Numbered from the stretch's first letter, positions 7,424 to 16,308 are shown. The stretch is DNA of 64,000 nt from JBJMQS01 sp045802605 (GCA_045802605.1 JBJMQS010000054.1:1-64000); one strand, 5' to 3'. Program-made: numbers and translations. The notes: generated by a model from the letters alone, not told the origin.

Positions 7424-9472
7424 TCATCCCGCCTTCTTGCCCGGTGGCAAACCCCCCTCCGGGACTCTCTTCTTCCATTCCTGAATCGCGCGCTGTCGCA
7501 AGTCGGGTGGATCGGTCGCTTGATACCGTATTCGCTCCGACCCGTCGGGATCTAGCTGGCGCAGGCTCCAGGCCGCTAACTCGCGCAGGGCCAGCCGATC
7601 GTGCCGCAATAGGTCAATCAAAGTCGCATACGTCGCGGGCAACTGTTGTTCGGACTGGTCAAAGCCGCGCACCAGAGTGACGGCCTGATCGGCCTGCACG
7701 TCGCTGAATCCTTTTTGCTTCATCAAAGCGCTCATCAGTCGCGCCTCGCGGCCTGTGTCGCGACCAAGCCAGTGCTGCAGCGCATGCGGTGATGCGGAGC
7801 GAGCTTCTGCCGCTTGCCCATCATCGAGCGCATCCAAGATCGGTGGCAGATCGTCGATGGCCGCCTGATCGTAAATCGACACCGCCTTGCCCCATGGGGC
7901 TGCATCAGTTTTCAGTTCTGCCACCGCCAGGTTCAAGTCCTTCTGTGGGTCCGATAGTTTCCGCACCACGCGCTTGGCAAACGCGTCCAGGTCCGTGCCT
8001 CGATCTTGCACGGCTTTGCGCAGCGTCGGCACGTGATTCCAATCCGCTGGCGGCTCTTTGAACTCCGCCGGCGGCTCGATCGCGCCGCCAATTTCCGTCC
8101 AACCCACGATGGCCGGCCCGGGCATGGCCATGTCCATCTTGGGCCTCATATTGACCCGCAAGCCGGCTTTGCCCCGAGTCACAGCCACGAAACCCTCGGA
8201 CCGAAACGGCCTAGATCCTATGATGGAGCCGACCTGGATGATAGCCTCGGCCTGATCGTCAGCGAGTGTCAGATCAAACAAGTCATCCACGAGCCGCACG
8301 CGAATGCGCGCCCCCTCCGGCTTCGCCGCCCGCAAATACACCCGGCCACAGGCAACGCGGATGTCGGCATCGAATCCAGCGGCCGGGACAAATACGTCGG
8401 CGATTGCTTCGAAGATTTGCGCCCCCGGGGCCGGCAATGGCACGATCGCTTGCACCGGCACGCCCCAGAGATCGAGTCGCACCGCTTCGTTGAGGCGGAC
8501 TTCGGCTTGAGTGCACGGAAGGCTCATCAACCGCGAGATGCCCGTCACCGCGCCATTCACCGGCACCAATTTCCAAGTCGCCCCCGGATGCACGCTGGTA
8601 AACAGCACGCCGCCCGTGGTGACGAATTTGCCAATCTCCTTGCGATCGTCTGAAGTACGCCGCTCGACGTTCAGATCGGGAGCCGGCATCGGCGGCGTGG
8701 CCGGCTCTTTTGCTTTCTCAGGTTCTTTCTTCTCCGGCTCCTTCACCGGCTCCTTGGCCGGCTCCATCGCCTTCTCAGGTTCCTTCGCCTTCTCGGGTTC
8801 CTTCTTTTCCAGTTCGCTCTTCGGCGGCTCGACTAGTGCTGGCTTCTCGGGCTCCTTGGGTAAGTTGAGTACCACGGCGGGCGGGGCCGCCGGCCCGCTG
8901 TGACCGCGCGACAGTGTCCAAGCGACGACGGCGATCAGCAACGCGAACACGACGCCGGCTGCAAGCAACCGCTTGGTGCCGCCGCGCCGCGATACGATTG
9001 GGCTGTGTTCGCCCTCTTCGGGGATGGCGATTTCCGGCGTCATCGTCGCCGACGCCACGCGCGGCGCACGCCGTGATGGGTCAAGCTCGGGCCCTTTCAC
9101 CAACGCATACATTCGCTGCCGGGCGGTCGGCGGCACTTGGGCCGGTTCGCTGAGGATCAGCGTCAACAACTGATGACAGGCCGCAATCTCCGCGAGATGT
9201 ACTTCCGATTGAAGCGCCTGCATCTCGACTTCTTCAATTTTCTCCGGCGACAAGTCGTTATCGAGATATTCCGCCACCAAGTTGGCATCGGTGCGATCCG
9301 GGCCCCCGACGGGTGGATTACCCAGCGACCGCTTACGGGTCACCCGGCGGATCCGGTCGACCAGTTCGGTCGCCACTTCGCTCTCGGCCACTTTCTCGCC
9401 AATCTGCTTAGCCTGGATTGGATCCAGCGTGTCATCCAGGTAGGCCAGCAGGGTCCGGAGTGTCAGTCGCAT
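7424..9472 (-). CDS. Anti-sigma-like membrane protein with KEP repeat linker
   Basis: 682 residues. The N-terminal about 120 residues are helical and contain two similar segments (LLAYLDDTLDPIQAKQIG and LVAEYLDNDLSPEKIEEVE) resembling anti-sigma/zinc-finger domains, although the canonical zinc ligands are not all there. One membrane helix spans about 169-187 (LAAGVVFALLIAVVAW). A low-complexity Lys-Glu-Pro linker (about 205-258) follows, reflected in tandem DNA repeats. The large extracytoplasmic C-terminal region has no recognised domain. The layout, cytoplasmic regulatory head plus external sensor, fits a membrane regulator. It is convergent with the kinase. Function inferred only. Confidence 0.75.
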   Translation of the reverse strand: MRLTLRTLLAYLDDTLDPIQAKQIGEKVAESEVATELVDRIRRVTRKRSLGNPPVGGPDRTDANLVAEYLDNDLSPEKIEEVEMQALQSEVHLAEIAACHQLLTLILSEPAQVPPTARQRMYALVKGPELDPSRRAPRVASATMTPEIAIPEEGEHSPIVSRRGGTKRLLAAGVVFALLIAVVAWTLSRGHSGPAAPPAVVLNLPKEPEKPALVEPPKSELEKKEPEKAKEPEKAMEPAKEPVKEPEKKEPEKAKEPATPPMPAPDLNVERRTSDDRKEIGKFVTTGGVLFTSVHPGATWKLVPVNGAVTGISRLMSLPCTQAEVRLNEAVRLDLWGVPVQAIVPLPAPGAQIFEAIADVFVPAAGFDADIRVACGRVYLRAAKPEGARIRVRLVDDLFDLTLADDQAEAIIQVGSIIGSRPFRSEGFVAVTRGKAGLRVNMRPKMDMAMPGPAIVGWTEIGGAIEPPAEFKEPPADWNHVPTLRKAVQDRGTDLDAFAKRVVRKLSDPQKDLNLAVAELKTDAAPWGKAVSIYDQAAIDDLPPILDALDDGQAAEARSASPHALQHWLGRDTGREARLMSALMKQKGFSDVQADQAVTLVRGFDQSEQQLPATYATLIDLLRHDRLALRELAAWSLRQLDPDGSERIRYQATDPPDLRQRAIQEWKKRVPEGGLPPGKKAG

Positions 9473-9596
9473 GGCTGTTGTTCCAATTGCCGGCGAACTC
9501 GGGTTGTCGCCGCTGTATCATTAGTGGGTCGGACCGCGACTTTTCGTACAGGATTTTCTTAACTGACCACTAACAACTGGTCACTGGCCACTGTTT

Positions 9597-10724
9597 ATGC
9601 GTGTTTTGCTAGCGATGTCAGGCGGGGTGGATAGCTCCGTCGCGGCCGTTTTGCTCAAAGAGCAGGGCTACGACGTGGTCGGCCTATTCATGCGCACCGG
9701 CGTCCACCACCCGACCCCCGACTCCCGACAGCCGACTTCCCCCTCCCGCGGCTGCTGCTCCGCCGTTGATGCCGGCGATGCCCGCCGGGTGGCCGACCGG
9801 CTCGACATCCCGTTTTACGCCTTCGACTTCGAAGAAGACTTTGGCCGAATCATCGACTACTTCGCCGACGAGTATCTCGCCGGTCGCACGCCGAACCCAT
9901 GTGTGCAGTGCAACACCTGGCTAAAGTTCGGCAAGCTCTGGGACTTCGCACAGCAAATCGGCGCGGACCGCATCGCCACCGGGCACTACGCTCGCGCGGA
10001 AAACGGCTCGCTCTATCGTGCAGCCGATCCGGACAAGGATCAGTCGTACGTCCTCTTTGGCATCCAGCGCGAGATTCTCGATCGCCTGCTCTTCCCGCTC
10101 GGCGGCATGCGCAAGGCCGACGTCCGCGCACTTGCGCGCGAGCACGGCCTCGGTGTCGCCGAGAAGCCTGATTCCGTCGAAATCTGCTTCGTGCCCGATG
10201 GCGATCATGCGAAGATCGTGAAAAGCCGTCGGCCGGAGATGGTGACCGCCGGGCAAATCGTCGATGAATCGGGCCAGGTGCTCGGCGAGCACGACGGCTA
10301 TGAGCGCTACACCATCGGCCAGCGCAAAGGCCTCGGCATCGCCGCCACTAGCCGGCGCTATGTGCTTGAGATCATTCCCGAAACGCGCACCGTCGTCCTC
10401 GGCGACCCGGAGCATCTGCGCGCCAATGGCTTGGAAGCATCGCGCGTGAATTGGTTGACTGATTTACCCTCCCGCGCAGAGCGGGAAGAGGAAGTTCTTA
10501 TCCCCTCCCTTTCAGGGAGGGGTAGGGGAGGGTTGCGCTGCGAAGCGAAAATACGCTATCGCCACACTCCGACCCCCGCGACCGTAACACCGACCGCCGA
10601 TGGCGGCGCAATCGTGCACTTCGACGAAACCCAAACCGCCGTGACCCCGGGCCAAGCCGTCGTCTTCTACGACGGCGACCGCGTACTCGGCGGCGGGTGG
10701 ATTGAAAAGGCGATTGCGCCATAA
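9597..10724 (+). CDS. mnmA: tRNA 2-thiouridine(34) synthase MnmA
   Basis: Installs sulfur at C2 of the wobble uridine in tRNA-Lys, -Glu and -Gln, using ATP and a persulfide relay. The PP-loop SGGVDSS is at residues 8-14; the catalytic cysteines should be C105 (in PNPCVQCN) and C197 (EICFVPDGD); ATGHYAR, DKDQSYVLF and YTIGQRKGL are conserved. The 375 residues include an insert near 291-312 that is encoded by the same GC-rich palindrome as in miaA, and a Pro/Ser-rich insertion near 38-50 (HHPTPDSRQPTSPS). The TAA stop is the first codon of a family A palindrome, so the repeat defines the C terminus. Otherwise complete. Confidence 0.95.
   Translation: MRVLLAMSGGVDSSVAAVLLKEQGYDVVGLFMRTGVHHPTPDSRQPTSPSRGCCSAVDAGDARRVADRLDIPFYAFDFEEDFGRIIDYFADEYLAGRTPNPCVQCNTWLKFGKLWDFAQQIGADRIATGHYARAENGSLYRAADPDKDQSYVLFGIQREILDRLLFPLGGMRKADVRALAREHGLGVAEKPDSVEICFVPDGDHAKIVKSRRPEMVTAGQIVDESGQVLGEHDGYERYTIGQRKGLGIAATSRRYVLEIIPETRTVVLGDPEHLRANGLEASRVNWLTDLPSRAEREEEVLIPSLSGRGRGGLRCEAKIRYRHTPTPATVTPTADGGAIVHFDETQTAVTPGQAVVFYDGDRVLGGGWIEKAIAP
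10466..10533. repeat. Palindromic element (family G) inside mnmA
   Basis: 10498-10533 is one arm of the element found in miaA (ATCCCCTCCC, loop, GGGAGGGG, then TAGGGGAGGGT). A degenerate opposite arm (ACCCTCCCGC with GCGGGA) precedes it. The element is in frame and encodes about 20 extra residues between WLTDLP and LRCEAKIRYRH. Confidence 0.8.
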
Positions 10725-10786
10725 CGAGCCGGAAGCGTTAGCGACGGTGGTTTGGTTTTTCCGTCGCTAACGCTTCCGGCTCGTTA
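10722..10786. repeat. Family A palindrome, copy 1
   Basis: Perfect 26-base arms at 10722-10747 and 10761-10786 (outer end TAACGAGCCGGAAGCG, inner end AGCGACGG) with a 13-base loop. The first three bases are the mnmA stop codon. It lies 13 bases before the transposase gene. Confidence 0.95.
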
Positions 10787-10799
10787 ATATAACGACAAC

Positions 10800-11321
10800 A
10801 TGTCAGCGCCTGTCGCCTATTTCATCACGTTTACTACCTACGGCACTTGGCTCCATGGTCGAAATCCGGGATCGGTTGACCGCGAGCACAACACGCCCGG
10901 TACGCCATTCTTGCCGGGCGATGAAAATCGCGAACTAGAATCTCAATCAAGGCTGGGACAACCGCCATACGCTCTTGACGAGCCGCATCGCAACGTCGTG
11001 ATGCGCACCATCGTGGCAGTTTGCGCTCATCGCAAGTGGAAACTTTGGGCCGTGCATGTTCGCTCCAATCATGTTCATGTGGTCGTCACTGCCGACTGCA
11101 ATCCAGAAAAAGTGATGGTTGACCTGAAAGCCTGGGCCAGTCGTCGGTTAAGGAAAGTATTTAGCGAACCGGCCGATCGAGATCGTTGGACGCAACACGG
11201 CAGCACACGCTATCTAAATTCGATTTCTGATTTGGAGGCAAAGGTCATTTACGTTCTGGACGAGCAAGGCGAACGCATGGCTCATTTCGACGGCCGGGTA
11301 ATTAACGAGCCGGAAGCGTAA
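10800..11321 (+). CDS. IS200/RAYT-type Y1 tyrosine transposase
   Basis: 173 residues, the normal size for this single-strand DNA transposase family. YFITFTTYGTWLHG is the conserved N-terminal strand; the HUH metal-binding motif is H91-V-H93 (SNHVHVVV); the candidate nucleophile is Tyr151 (VIYVLDEQG); WTQHGSTRYL lies between them. The family nicks and joins DNA at hairpins next to its recognition tetranucleotides. The final residues (VINEPEA) and the stop codon are encoded by the left arm of palindrome copy 2. Both flanks carry family A palindromes, supporting a RAYT role in moving these repeats. Apparently intact. Confidence 0.9.
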   Translation: MSAPVAYFITFTTYGTWLHGRNPGSVDREHNTPGTPFLPGDENRELESQSRLGQPPYALDEPHRNVVMRTIVAVCAHRKWKLWAVHVRSNHVHVVVTADCNPEKVMVDLKAWASRRLRKVFSEPADRDRWTQHGSTRYLNSISDLEAKVIYVLDEQGERMAHFDGRVINEPEA

Positions 11322-11361
11322 GCGACGGAATAGACGCTGTCGCTTAGCTTCCGGCTCGTTA
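11303..11361. repeat. Family A palindrome, copy 2
   Basis: Left arm 11303-11328, right arm up to 11361 with one base missing and one change relative to a perfect complement. It supplies the transposase stop (11319-11321) and, on the other strand, the TAA stop of the next gene (11359-11361). Confidence 0.9.
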
Positions 11362-11922
11362 GCCTCCGGGTAGCCACTCAGTCGATGGAGGTCGATTGAC
11401 CCTGTACGGACGCAGCAACGCCATCAGTTGGTCGTATGCTTGATTGGTGAGATCGACTTTAACGAACCAATTGCCATCAGAGATGATTGCCTCGTGACAG
11501 CCGAAGCGGAGTGACACATTAATCTTCCGCGAACCCGAGACCCATTCAATCGCGTAGTCTGGATGAAATCCACCGCATGTTTTGGTGAAACCGTTGTTTG
11601 GCTCATAGCTTGTGGCAGTGCCGACAATCTGTGCCGTGACGGCGAGGTCATTGTCGCTCAACTTGATGGGTGCGGCGTAAAAGGGATATTTGCCGATACG
11701 GAACGTCGTTTTTGTTGCTAGCTCGTCCCCGTATTTTGAGTTTTCGTACATCTGATGGGGCAAACCCTCATAGACGACGGGCGTTTGGTCGGCGGGTATC
11801 CGCATCAAAACCATTTTGCCGAGCCAGAAAATATTTGTTGGACCGCCCGCGAAACAAATCACAAATACGACGGCTACCACCAGCAGCCAAGCTACTCTTA
11901 TCCACGTCTTGCGAGATCTCAT
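11359..11922 (-). CDS. Hypothetical membrane-anchored protein
   Basis: 187 residues with an N-terminal membrane helix or uncleaved signal (VAWLLVVAVVFVICFAGG) and a soluble extracytoplasmic part containing two cysteines (TCGGFH, FGCHE) that could form a disulfide. No family recognised. The stop codon comes from the family A palindrome, so the original C terminus may have differed. Codon use is ordinary but somewhat AT-richer than neighbours. Confidence 0.65.
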   Translation of the reverse strand: MRSRKTWIRVAWLLVVAVVFVICFAGGPTNIFWLGKMVLMRIPADQTPVVYEGLPHQMYENSKYGDELATKTTFRIGKYPFYAAPIKLSDNDLAVTAQIVGTATSYEPNNGFTKTCGGFHPDYAIEWVSGSRKINVSLRFGCHEAIISDGNWFVKVDLTNQAYDQLMALLRPYRVNRPPSTEWLPGG

Positions 11923-11973
11923 GCGATCAGTCTATCGCGTTAACAATTTGTCCAAAGGACGATTCTCGCGCGC

Positions 11974-12018
11974 AAAAATCCGGCCCGGGGGAGCGGCGTC
12001 TGACTTCCCCCGGGCCGG
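11974..12018 (-). terminator. Intrinsic terminator downstream of the sigma factor gene
   Basis: CCGGCCCGGGGGA (11980-11992) pairs perfectly with TCCCCCGGGCCGG (12006-12018). On the minus strand the hairpin is followed by a run of five T (11979-11974). It lies 25 bases past the sigma factor stop. Confidence 0.8.
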
Positions 12019-12042
12019 TCGAAAACCTGCTTGTAAATCTGC

Positions 12043-13731
12043 TTACGCTTCGCCTTGGTCCACCGCGAGGTCGCGGAGCTTCTTCATGATGCGGACGTTC
12101 AATTGCCGCACGCGCTCCTTGGTGATGCCCAGCCGTTTGCCGATCTGTTCGAGCGTCATGCCTTCGGGCTGATCCAGGCCCGCTCGCATGCGGATGATTT
12201 CGCGCTCGCGCGGCTCCAAGTATTCCAGCATTCGGTTGACGCGGTGGGCAGCCTGCTCCGCGGAGCTGACCAGTTCGGCCTCGTCGGTGCGGGCGTCCGG
12301 GGCGGCGTCGAAGACTTCGTCGTGGCCCGTGATGTACCGCTCGCGCTGGTGCTTCTCTTCCGGAATCGAACGGGCGAAGTTCTTCATGATCGCCCACGAA
12401 GCATAGGTGCTGAACTTGTTGCCGCGGCCATAATCGAACTTCTCAACCGCTCGCATCAGCGACATGTTACCGTCGGAAAGCAGCTCGAAGAAGTTGTCGG
12501 TCTGAGCGCCGTGGCGCTTGGCAATCGATACCACGAGCCGCATGTTGCAGGCGATGAGCTGGGCCCGCACCGATTCAATCTTCGCGTGCAGCTCTTCGAT
12601 GCGATCGAGATCGGCCGTGCGGACCATTTCAGGATCGACCGCGCCATCTTCGCGGCGATAGGCGTCCGTCGCCTTCTTGAGCATGTGCTTCAAGTAATTC
12701 ATCTGACGGAACAGGTGTGCTTCCTGTTCGCGGGTCAGAAGCGGCATTTCATAAAGCGGCGCCAACTCCGGCGGCACGTCGCGCGGGGCCTTCATCGCGG
12801 CACGCTGAGCTTCGAATTTTTCGAAGTCAGGCATCGCCCCGAGAATGTCCTGCGCTTGGGCCGGGTCGTCGAACGCCGCATTGTAGATGTAATCGACCGG
12901 GTTTCGCAGCAAGCGCGTCGCCCGCACCTCATTGATGGCGCGGTAGACAGTGTTGCGGTTTCGCCCGTATCGCTTCGCAAGGGTGACCACGGGTACGCCC
13001 CTCCGATAAGAGTTAAAGATCGCTTCTTTGGCGGGTCCGTCGAGCGGCCCGGTCAGCCCCGGGAACAGCTCATGGCCCGGGTTCATACGGTCATAGTTGC
13101 GAATCGTGTACCGAATCGCCTCGACTGACCGTTCCAGGCGGCGGGCGATTCGCCGGCTCGCCTCCGTTAAACTCCCGCCGACACGGCCGATACGCCGCGC
13201 CCGCAGAATGATAAATTCTTTTTCGTCATCTGTTAGATGCGTGAAGTGGGCGCCACGTTCCACTTGTTCTTTGTGTTCTTGTGCAAATTTTTCCACTGCG
13301 GAGCGGGGGAAGCCCAGATGACGACGACCTTTGTACAAAACGCGCCATCCGAGCAAATTGTGCTCACGCTTCCAGCGCCGCACCGTTTTGGTTGAGACAT
13401 GGAACTCCTCGGAGAGTTGTTCCAGGGTGATCATGGGCTCTTCCGACTCTTCAATCGGTTGGGCCGGCAACGACCGGTCGAGCCGGTCGATTAGCGTGAT
13501 CAAATCGTCGCGGAGAATCTTGCCGGAAAACATCAGGTCCGGCAGAGTGTCGGTGCGGTATTCGGTAATGCGAAAAACGACGTACTGATACGGGTACGAT
13601 TTCGTCACATCAATCTCGGAGAGCAACTGGCACGCTCGCGCCCACTGACCGCGGCGTCGCGGCTGCGGCGTGAAGCGGACGATTTGGTCCGCGAGCTGCT
13701 CGATTTCCGGGATGCGAAACACGATCGTCAC
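12043..13731 (-). CDS. Sigma-70 family sigma factor with N-terminal HTH modules
   Basis: 562 residues. The C-terminal half has sigma region 2 (RLVVSIAKRHG, ELLSDGNMSLMRAVEKFDY, FSTYASWAIMKNFAR) and region 4 (LEPREREIIRMRAGL, TLEQIGKRLGITKERVRQ), like group 2/3 sigma factors. The N-terminal half instead carries three helix-turn-helix-like segments near residues 100-122 (LEQLSEEFHVSTKTVRRW, MerR-like), 185-213 (EASRRIARRLERSVEAIRY) and 244-270 (VVTLAKRYGRNRNTVYRA). It should direct RNA polymerase to a specific promoter set; which one is unknown. The start is GTG with a weak ribosome site. A strong terminator follows. This architecture seems planctomycete-specific. Confidence 0.9.
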   Translation of the reverse strand: MTIVFRIPEIEQLADQIVRFTPQPRRRGQWARACQLLSEIDVTKSYPYQYVVFRITEYRTDTLPDLMFSGKILRDDLITLIDRLDRSLPAQPIEESEEPMITLEQLSEEFHVSTKTVRRWKREHNLLGWRVLYKGRRHLGFPRSAVEKFAQEHKEQVERGAHFTHLTDDEKEFIILRARRIGRVGGSLTEASRRIARRLERSVEAIRYTIRNYDRMNPGHELFPGLTGPLDGPAKEAIFNSYRRGVPVVTLAKRYGRNRNTVYRAINEVRATRLLRNPVDYIYNAAFDDPAQAQDILGAMPDFEKFEAQRAAMKAPRDVPPELAPLYEMPLLTREQEAHLFRQMNYLKHMLKKATDAYRREDGAVDPEMVRTADLDRIEELHAKIESVRAQLIACNMRLVVSIAKRHGAQTDNFFELLSDGNMSLMRAVEKFDYGRGNKFSTYASWAIMKNFARSIPEEKHQRERYITGHDEVFDAAPDARTDEAELVSSAEQAAHRVNRMLEYLEPREREIIRMRAGLDQPEGMTLEQIGKRLGITKERVRQLNVRIMKKLRDLAVDQGEA

Positions 13732-14318
13732 TCCGTCGTTTGAGTCGAGCGTGCAGTGTTACTTGCTCGCTCTCTATCTCTGATACGCTTCAACCACGCC
13801 GACCTTGCAGACTTTGCGGATTGTTCTTTTCGCGTGGCGAACACCCGGCATTCCAATTAGACGCACCAGCGTGACCAAACGGTTCACACTCGGAAGCCGA
13901 TTTCGGTTTCCGTCGAGTTGGGATTTCGCCACGGAAGAGTACAACGCAGCGCTGCGATTTCTCCATCGCCTCGCGGCTCCTCTTCGGTCGGGCATTTGCG
14001 ACCGGATTGCGGAGTCAATAATCAGTATGAGCAATTCGCGGGCCATTACGCGCAAAGTCAATGGGTTGACTCGCATCGGCGATTGTAGCCGTGTCGTAAC
14101 GCTATGGCCAGAAATAGCTTACGGTGTCGATAATTTATTGGCAAACACGCTGTTTGGATAGCCAATTCTGTGGATTCTCTGAGAGCTAGTGGACAATTTT
14201 ACATACCCAATGTGCAATCTTGCAAACGCGGTGTCTGCGAAATCGACACCCCGTTACAATGCCCCGCCGCGATTATGTTTGGCACTCTCGTGCGTCAATG
14301 AGTTAACGGAGACGTGGC
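13732..14318. other. Intergenic region, no convincing gene
   Basis: Open frames exist on both strands (13774-14076 minus, 13805-14161 plus) but neither resembles a known protein or has a clear ribosome site. Toward the downstream gene there is an inverted repeat GGTGTC/GACACC (14230-14250) and a -10-like TACAAT (14255-14260), so 14220-14318 may be the promoter of the secreted-protein gene. Confidence 0.45.
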
Positions 14319-15653
14319 ATGAAATTCTGGCTTGCATTGACGCTTGCTTATGTATTCATCTCTAAGACTGACGCGCAAACTCCGGTCACCATGCGCGAAT
14401 CGCTCGCACCGGGAGCAATCTACTCCGTGCAAGCGACCGTCGATCTCTCGGGCAAACTGTCGCTGCCGGCCGAGCCCGGCAAGAAGGCGCCCGATCCGCT
14501 CGTGATCAAGGGTTCCAGCAAGATTGATTACGACGAACGCATTTTGCCCTCGTTGGCCACCCGGCCCGGACCACGCACGATCCGCAACTATCGCGTCGCC
14601 GAGTTTCATCGCACCGTGGGCACACAAGCGCAAGAGAGCGTCATGCGTCCCGCGGTCAAACGCATGGTCGTGCTTCGCGTCGGCTCGCGCGAGTTCCCCT
14701 TTGCCACCGATGGCCATTTGACCTTCAACGAACTGGAGTTGGTCCGCAACGACGTGTACACCCCGGCCCTGGTTGGCCTATTACCCGATCACGCCGTCAA
14801 CGTCGGCGATCGCTGGACCGCGGCCAACTCGGCCGTCGAAGAACTCACCGACATGGAGAAGATCACCGAGGGCAAACTCGAGTGCGAGTTTCAATCCACC
14901 TTCAACAACAAAGCCCAAGTCGCGTTCCGTGGCACGATCCGCGGCGTCAGTGAAGATGGGCCCACCGAGCATCAGATCACCGGCACCTTTGGCTTTGATC
15001 TCGTCGGCAACTATGTCGCGACATTGAAATTGCGCGGCGAGCATGTCTTGCTCGATTCCAAAGGCAAACCCAGTGGCTCCGTCGTGGGGACGTTTCATCT
15101 GGATCGGCGTGCCATCAGCGTATGCCCGGAGTTAGCCGATGCGGTGACGAAAGACTTGATCCTGGAACCGAATGCCGAGAACACGCAACTCCTTTACGAA
15201 GGCCAACTGACCAACACCAAGCTTCTCTATCCTCGCCGCTGGCGCATCTCTTCGGAACATGGCCAGCAGATTACACTCGAAGAACCGCGTGGCAACGGCG
15301 TGCTGATCACGATTGAACCGTCGAACAAAGTGCCGACGCCCGCGGAATTTCAGCGCGAGACGAAAGATTATCTGACTGGGCAAAAGGGCAAGGTTCTGCG
15401 GATTGACCCGACGCAATCGATTCGACCGGCCCCGCGAGAAATCGAGCGATTTGGTATGGATGTTGAGCTAGCTTCGCAGACAGCGCGGATGGAATACTAC
15501 ATTGTGCGGCAACCGGCCGGCGGAGCCACCGTCGCGGCGCGGCTTATCCCCAGCGACGCCACGGTGTTGCGGGCCGAAGTTGACCAGATTGTGAAAAGTC
15601 TCCAAGTCGGCGCAAACGCCCCAAGTGGCGTCGTTCCACTCTCGAACAAATGA
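14319..15653 (+). CDS. Secreted hypothetical protein
   Basis: 444 residues with a signal peptide (MKFWLALTLAYVFISKTDAQ). The mature part is globular, beta-rich in appearance (LPDHAVNVGDRWTAANSAVEEL, RGTIRGVSEDG) and has no motif I can name. Export to the periplasm or surface is likely. GGAG 8 bases before the ATG supports the start. It is followed by a short receiver-like gene after 150 bases. Family probably planctomycete-restricted; function unknown. Confidence 0.75.
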   Translation: MKFWLALTLAYVFISKTDAQTPVTMRESLAPGAIYSVQATVDLSGKLSLPAEPGKKAPDPLVIKGSSKIDYDERILPSLATRPGPRTIRNYRVAEFHRTVGTQAQESVMRPAVKRMVVLRVGSREFPFATDGHLTFNELELVRNDVYTPALVGLLPDHAVNVGDRWTAANSAVEELTDMEKITEGKLECEFQSTFNNKAQVAFRGTIRGVSEDGPTEHQITGTFGFDLVGNYVATLKLRGEHVLLDSKGKPSGSVVGTFHLDRRAISVCPELADAVTKDLILEPNAENTQLLYEGQLTNTKLLYPRRWRISSEHGQQITLEEPRGNGVLITIEPSNKVPTPAEFQRETKDYLTGQKGKVLRIDPTQSIRPAPREIERFGMDVELASQTARMEYYIVRQPAGGATVAARLIPSDATVLRAEVDQIVKSLQVGANAPSGVVPLSNK

Positions 15654-15804
15654 GCGTGGTATTGTGTGAGCCGCGTGAAGTTTGAGCGTCTTATTGATAA
15701 CCGACATCGCCAGACGCACTCTGAGGGGCAATAATCGGCCCGGTCGAGCGAACCACTCGATAAGCAGTCTGTCTATGCCCCCGAGGCTAATTGCGAGGTG
15801 ATCG

Positions 15805-16209
15805 ATGGTGCTGGCCCTTTTCCGACGTCGTGTGGTTTCCAATCGACCGCAAGCCGTCGTCGCATTGACTGACGCGGCTTTGGCGGCCGAGTTGGCCAGC
15901 CAATTGGTCCGCGCCGGCTGGCACGTCCATCTGGCACCGAGCGCTTCCGCGGCCCGGCGTCTGACCGCACGCCACACGGCGTCGGTCGTCGTCCTCTCCG
16001 CCAACCGAACCGAGGAGACCGGCTATCTCACCTGCGCGAAGTTGCAGCGCTGCAAACACAAGCCGCGCGTGATCCTCGTGGCGGATGAAGCGAAGAATGG
16101 CCGAAAGGAATTCGCCGCCTATGTCGGAGCGAGTGACCTGCTCGCCGCCGAGGCCGGGCCCCGCACGATCGCACATCGTGTGAAGTCGCTGCTGCCCGTG
16201 GCGGTGTAA
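15805..16209 (+). CDS. Receiver-like (pseudo-REC) domain protein
   Basis: 134 residues. The fold order resembles a response-regulator receiver: hydrophobic strand AVVALTD, helix AALAAELASQLVRAGW, strand ASVVVLSANRTE at the position of the phospho-acceptor Asp, strand PRVILVADE, then YVGASDLLAAEAG matching the GA.. loop of receivers. The usual acceptor Asp and the acidic pair are missing, so phosphorylation is doubtful. No output domain. GAGGTGATCG precedes the ATG. Role as an adaptor is a guess. Confidence 0.6.
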   Translation: MVLALFRRRVVSNRPQAVVALTDAALAAELASQLVRAGWHVHLAPSASAARRLTARHTASVVVLSANRTEETGYLTCAKLQRCKHKPRVILVADEAKNGRKEFAAYVGASDLLAAEAGPRTIAHRVKSLLPVAV

Positions 16210-16217
16210 CGAATCTA

Positions 16218-16304
16218 AAAGAGCATCGAGGCGTGAGCCCGACGTGTGAGAAATTTTGAGACTTCAAATCTCTCACACGTCGGGCTGACGCCTCGACGCT
16301 CTTT
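16218..16304. repeat. Family B palindrome, copy 1
   Basis: 34-base arms at 16218-16251 and 16271-16304, containing AGCCCGACGTGTGAGA and its complement, with two mismatches. It fills the gap between the convergent receiver-like and FAD/Rieske genes. Copies 2 and 3 are at 58685-58760 and 59821-59900. Confidence 0.9.
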
Positions 16305-16308
16305 AATT

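Larger units (their letters stand above)
10722..11361 (+). mobile_element. Y1 transposase gene bracketed by family A palindromes
   Basis: A 640-base unit: palindrome, transposase gene, palindrome. The outer edges are TAACGAG and CTCGTTA. The arrangement is that of a REP/RAYT unit, in which the tyrosine transposase gene lies between copies of the palindrome it recognises. Additional solo palindromes lie at 17966-18015 and 55148-55211. Confidence 0.7.

Noticed and set aside
13774..14161. Two overlapping open frames (100 residues minus, 118 residues plus) in a 590-base gap
   Set aside because: Neither has a good ribosome site, a recognisable domain or balanced composition; both are Arg-rich as expected of random GC-rich frames.
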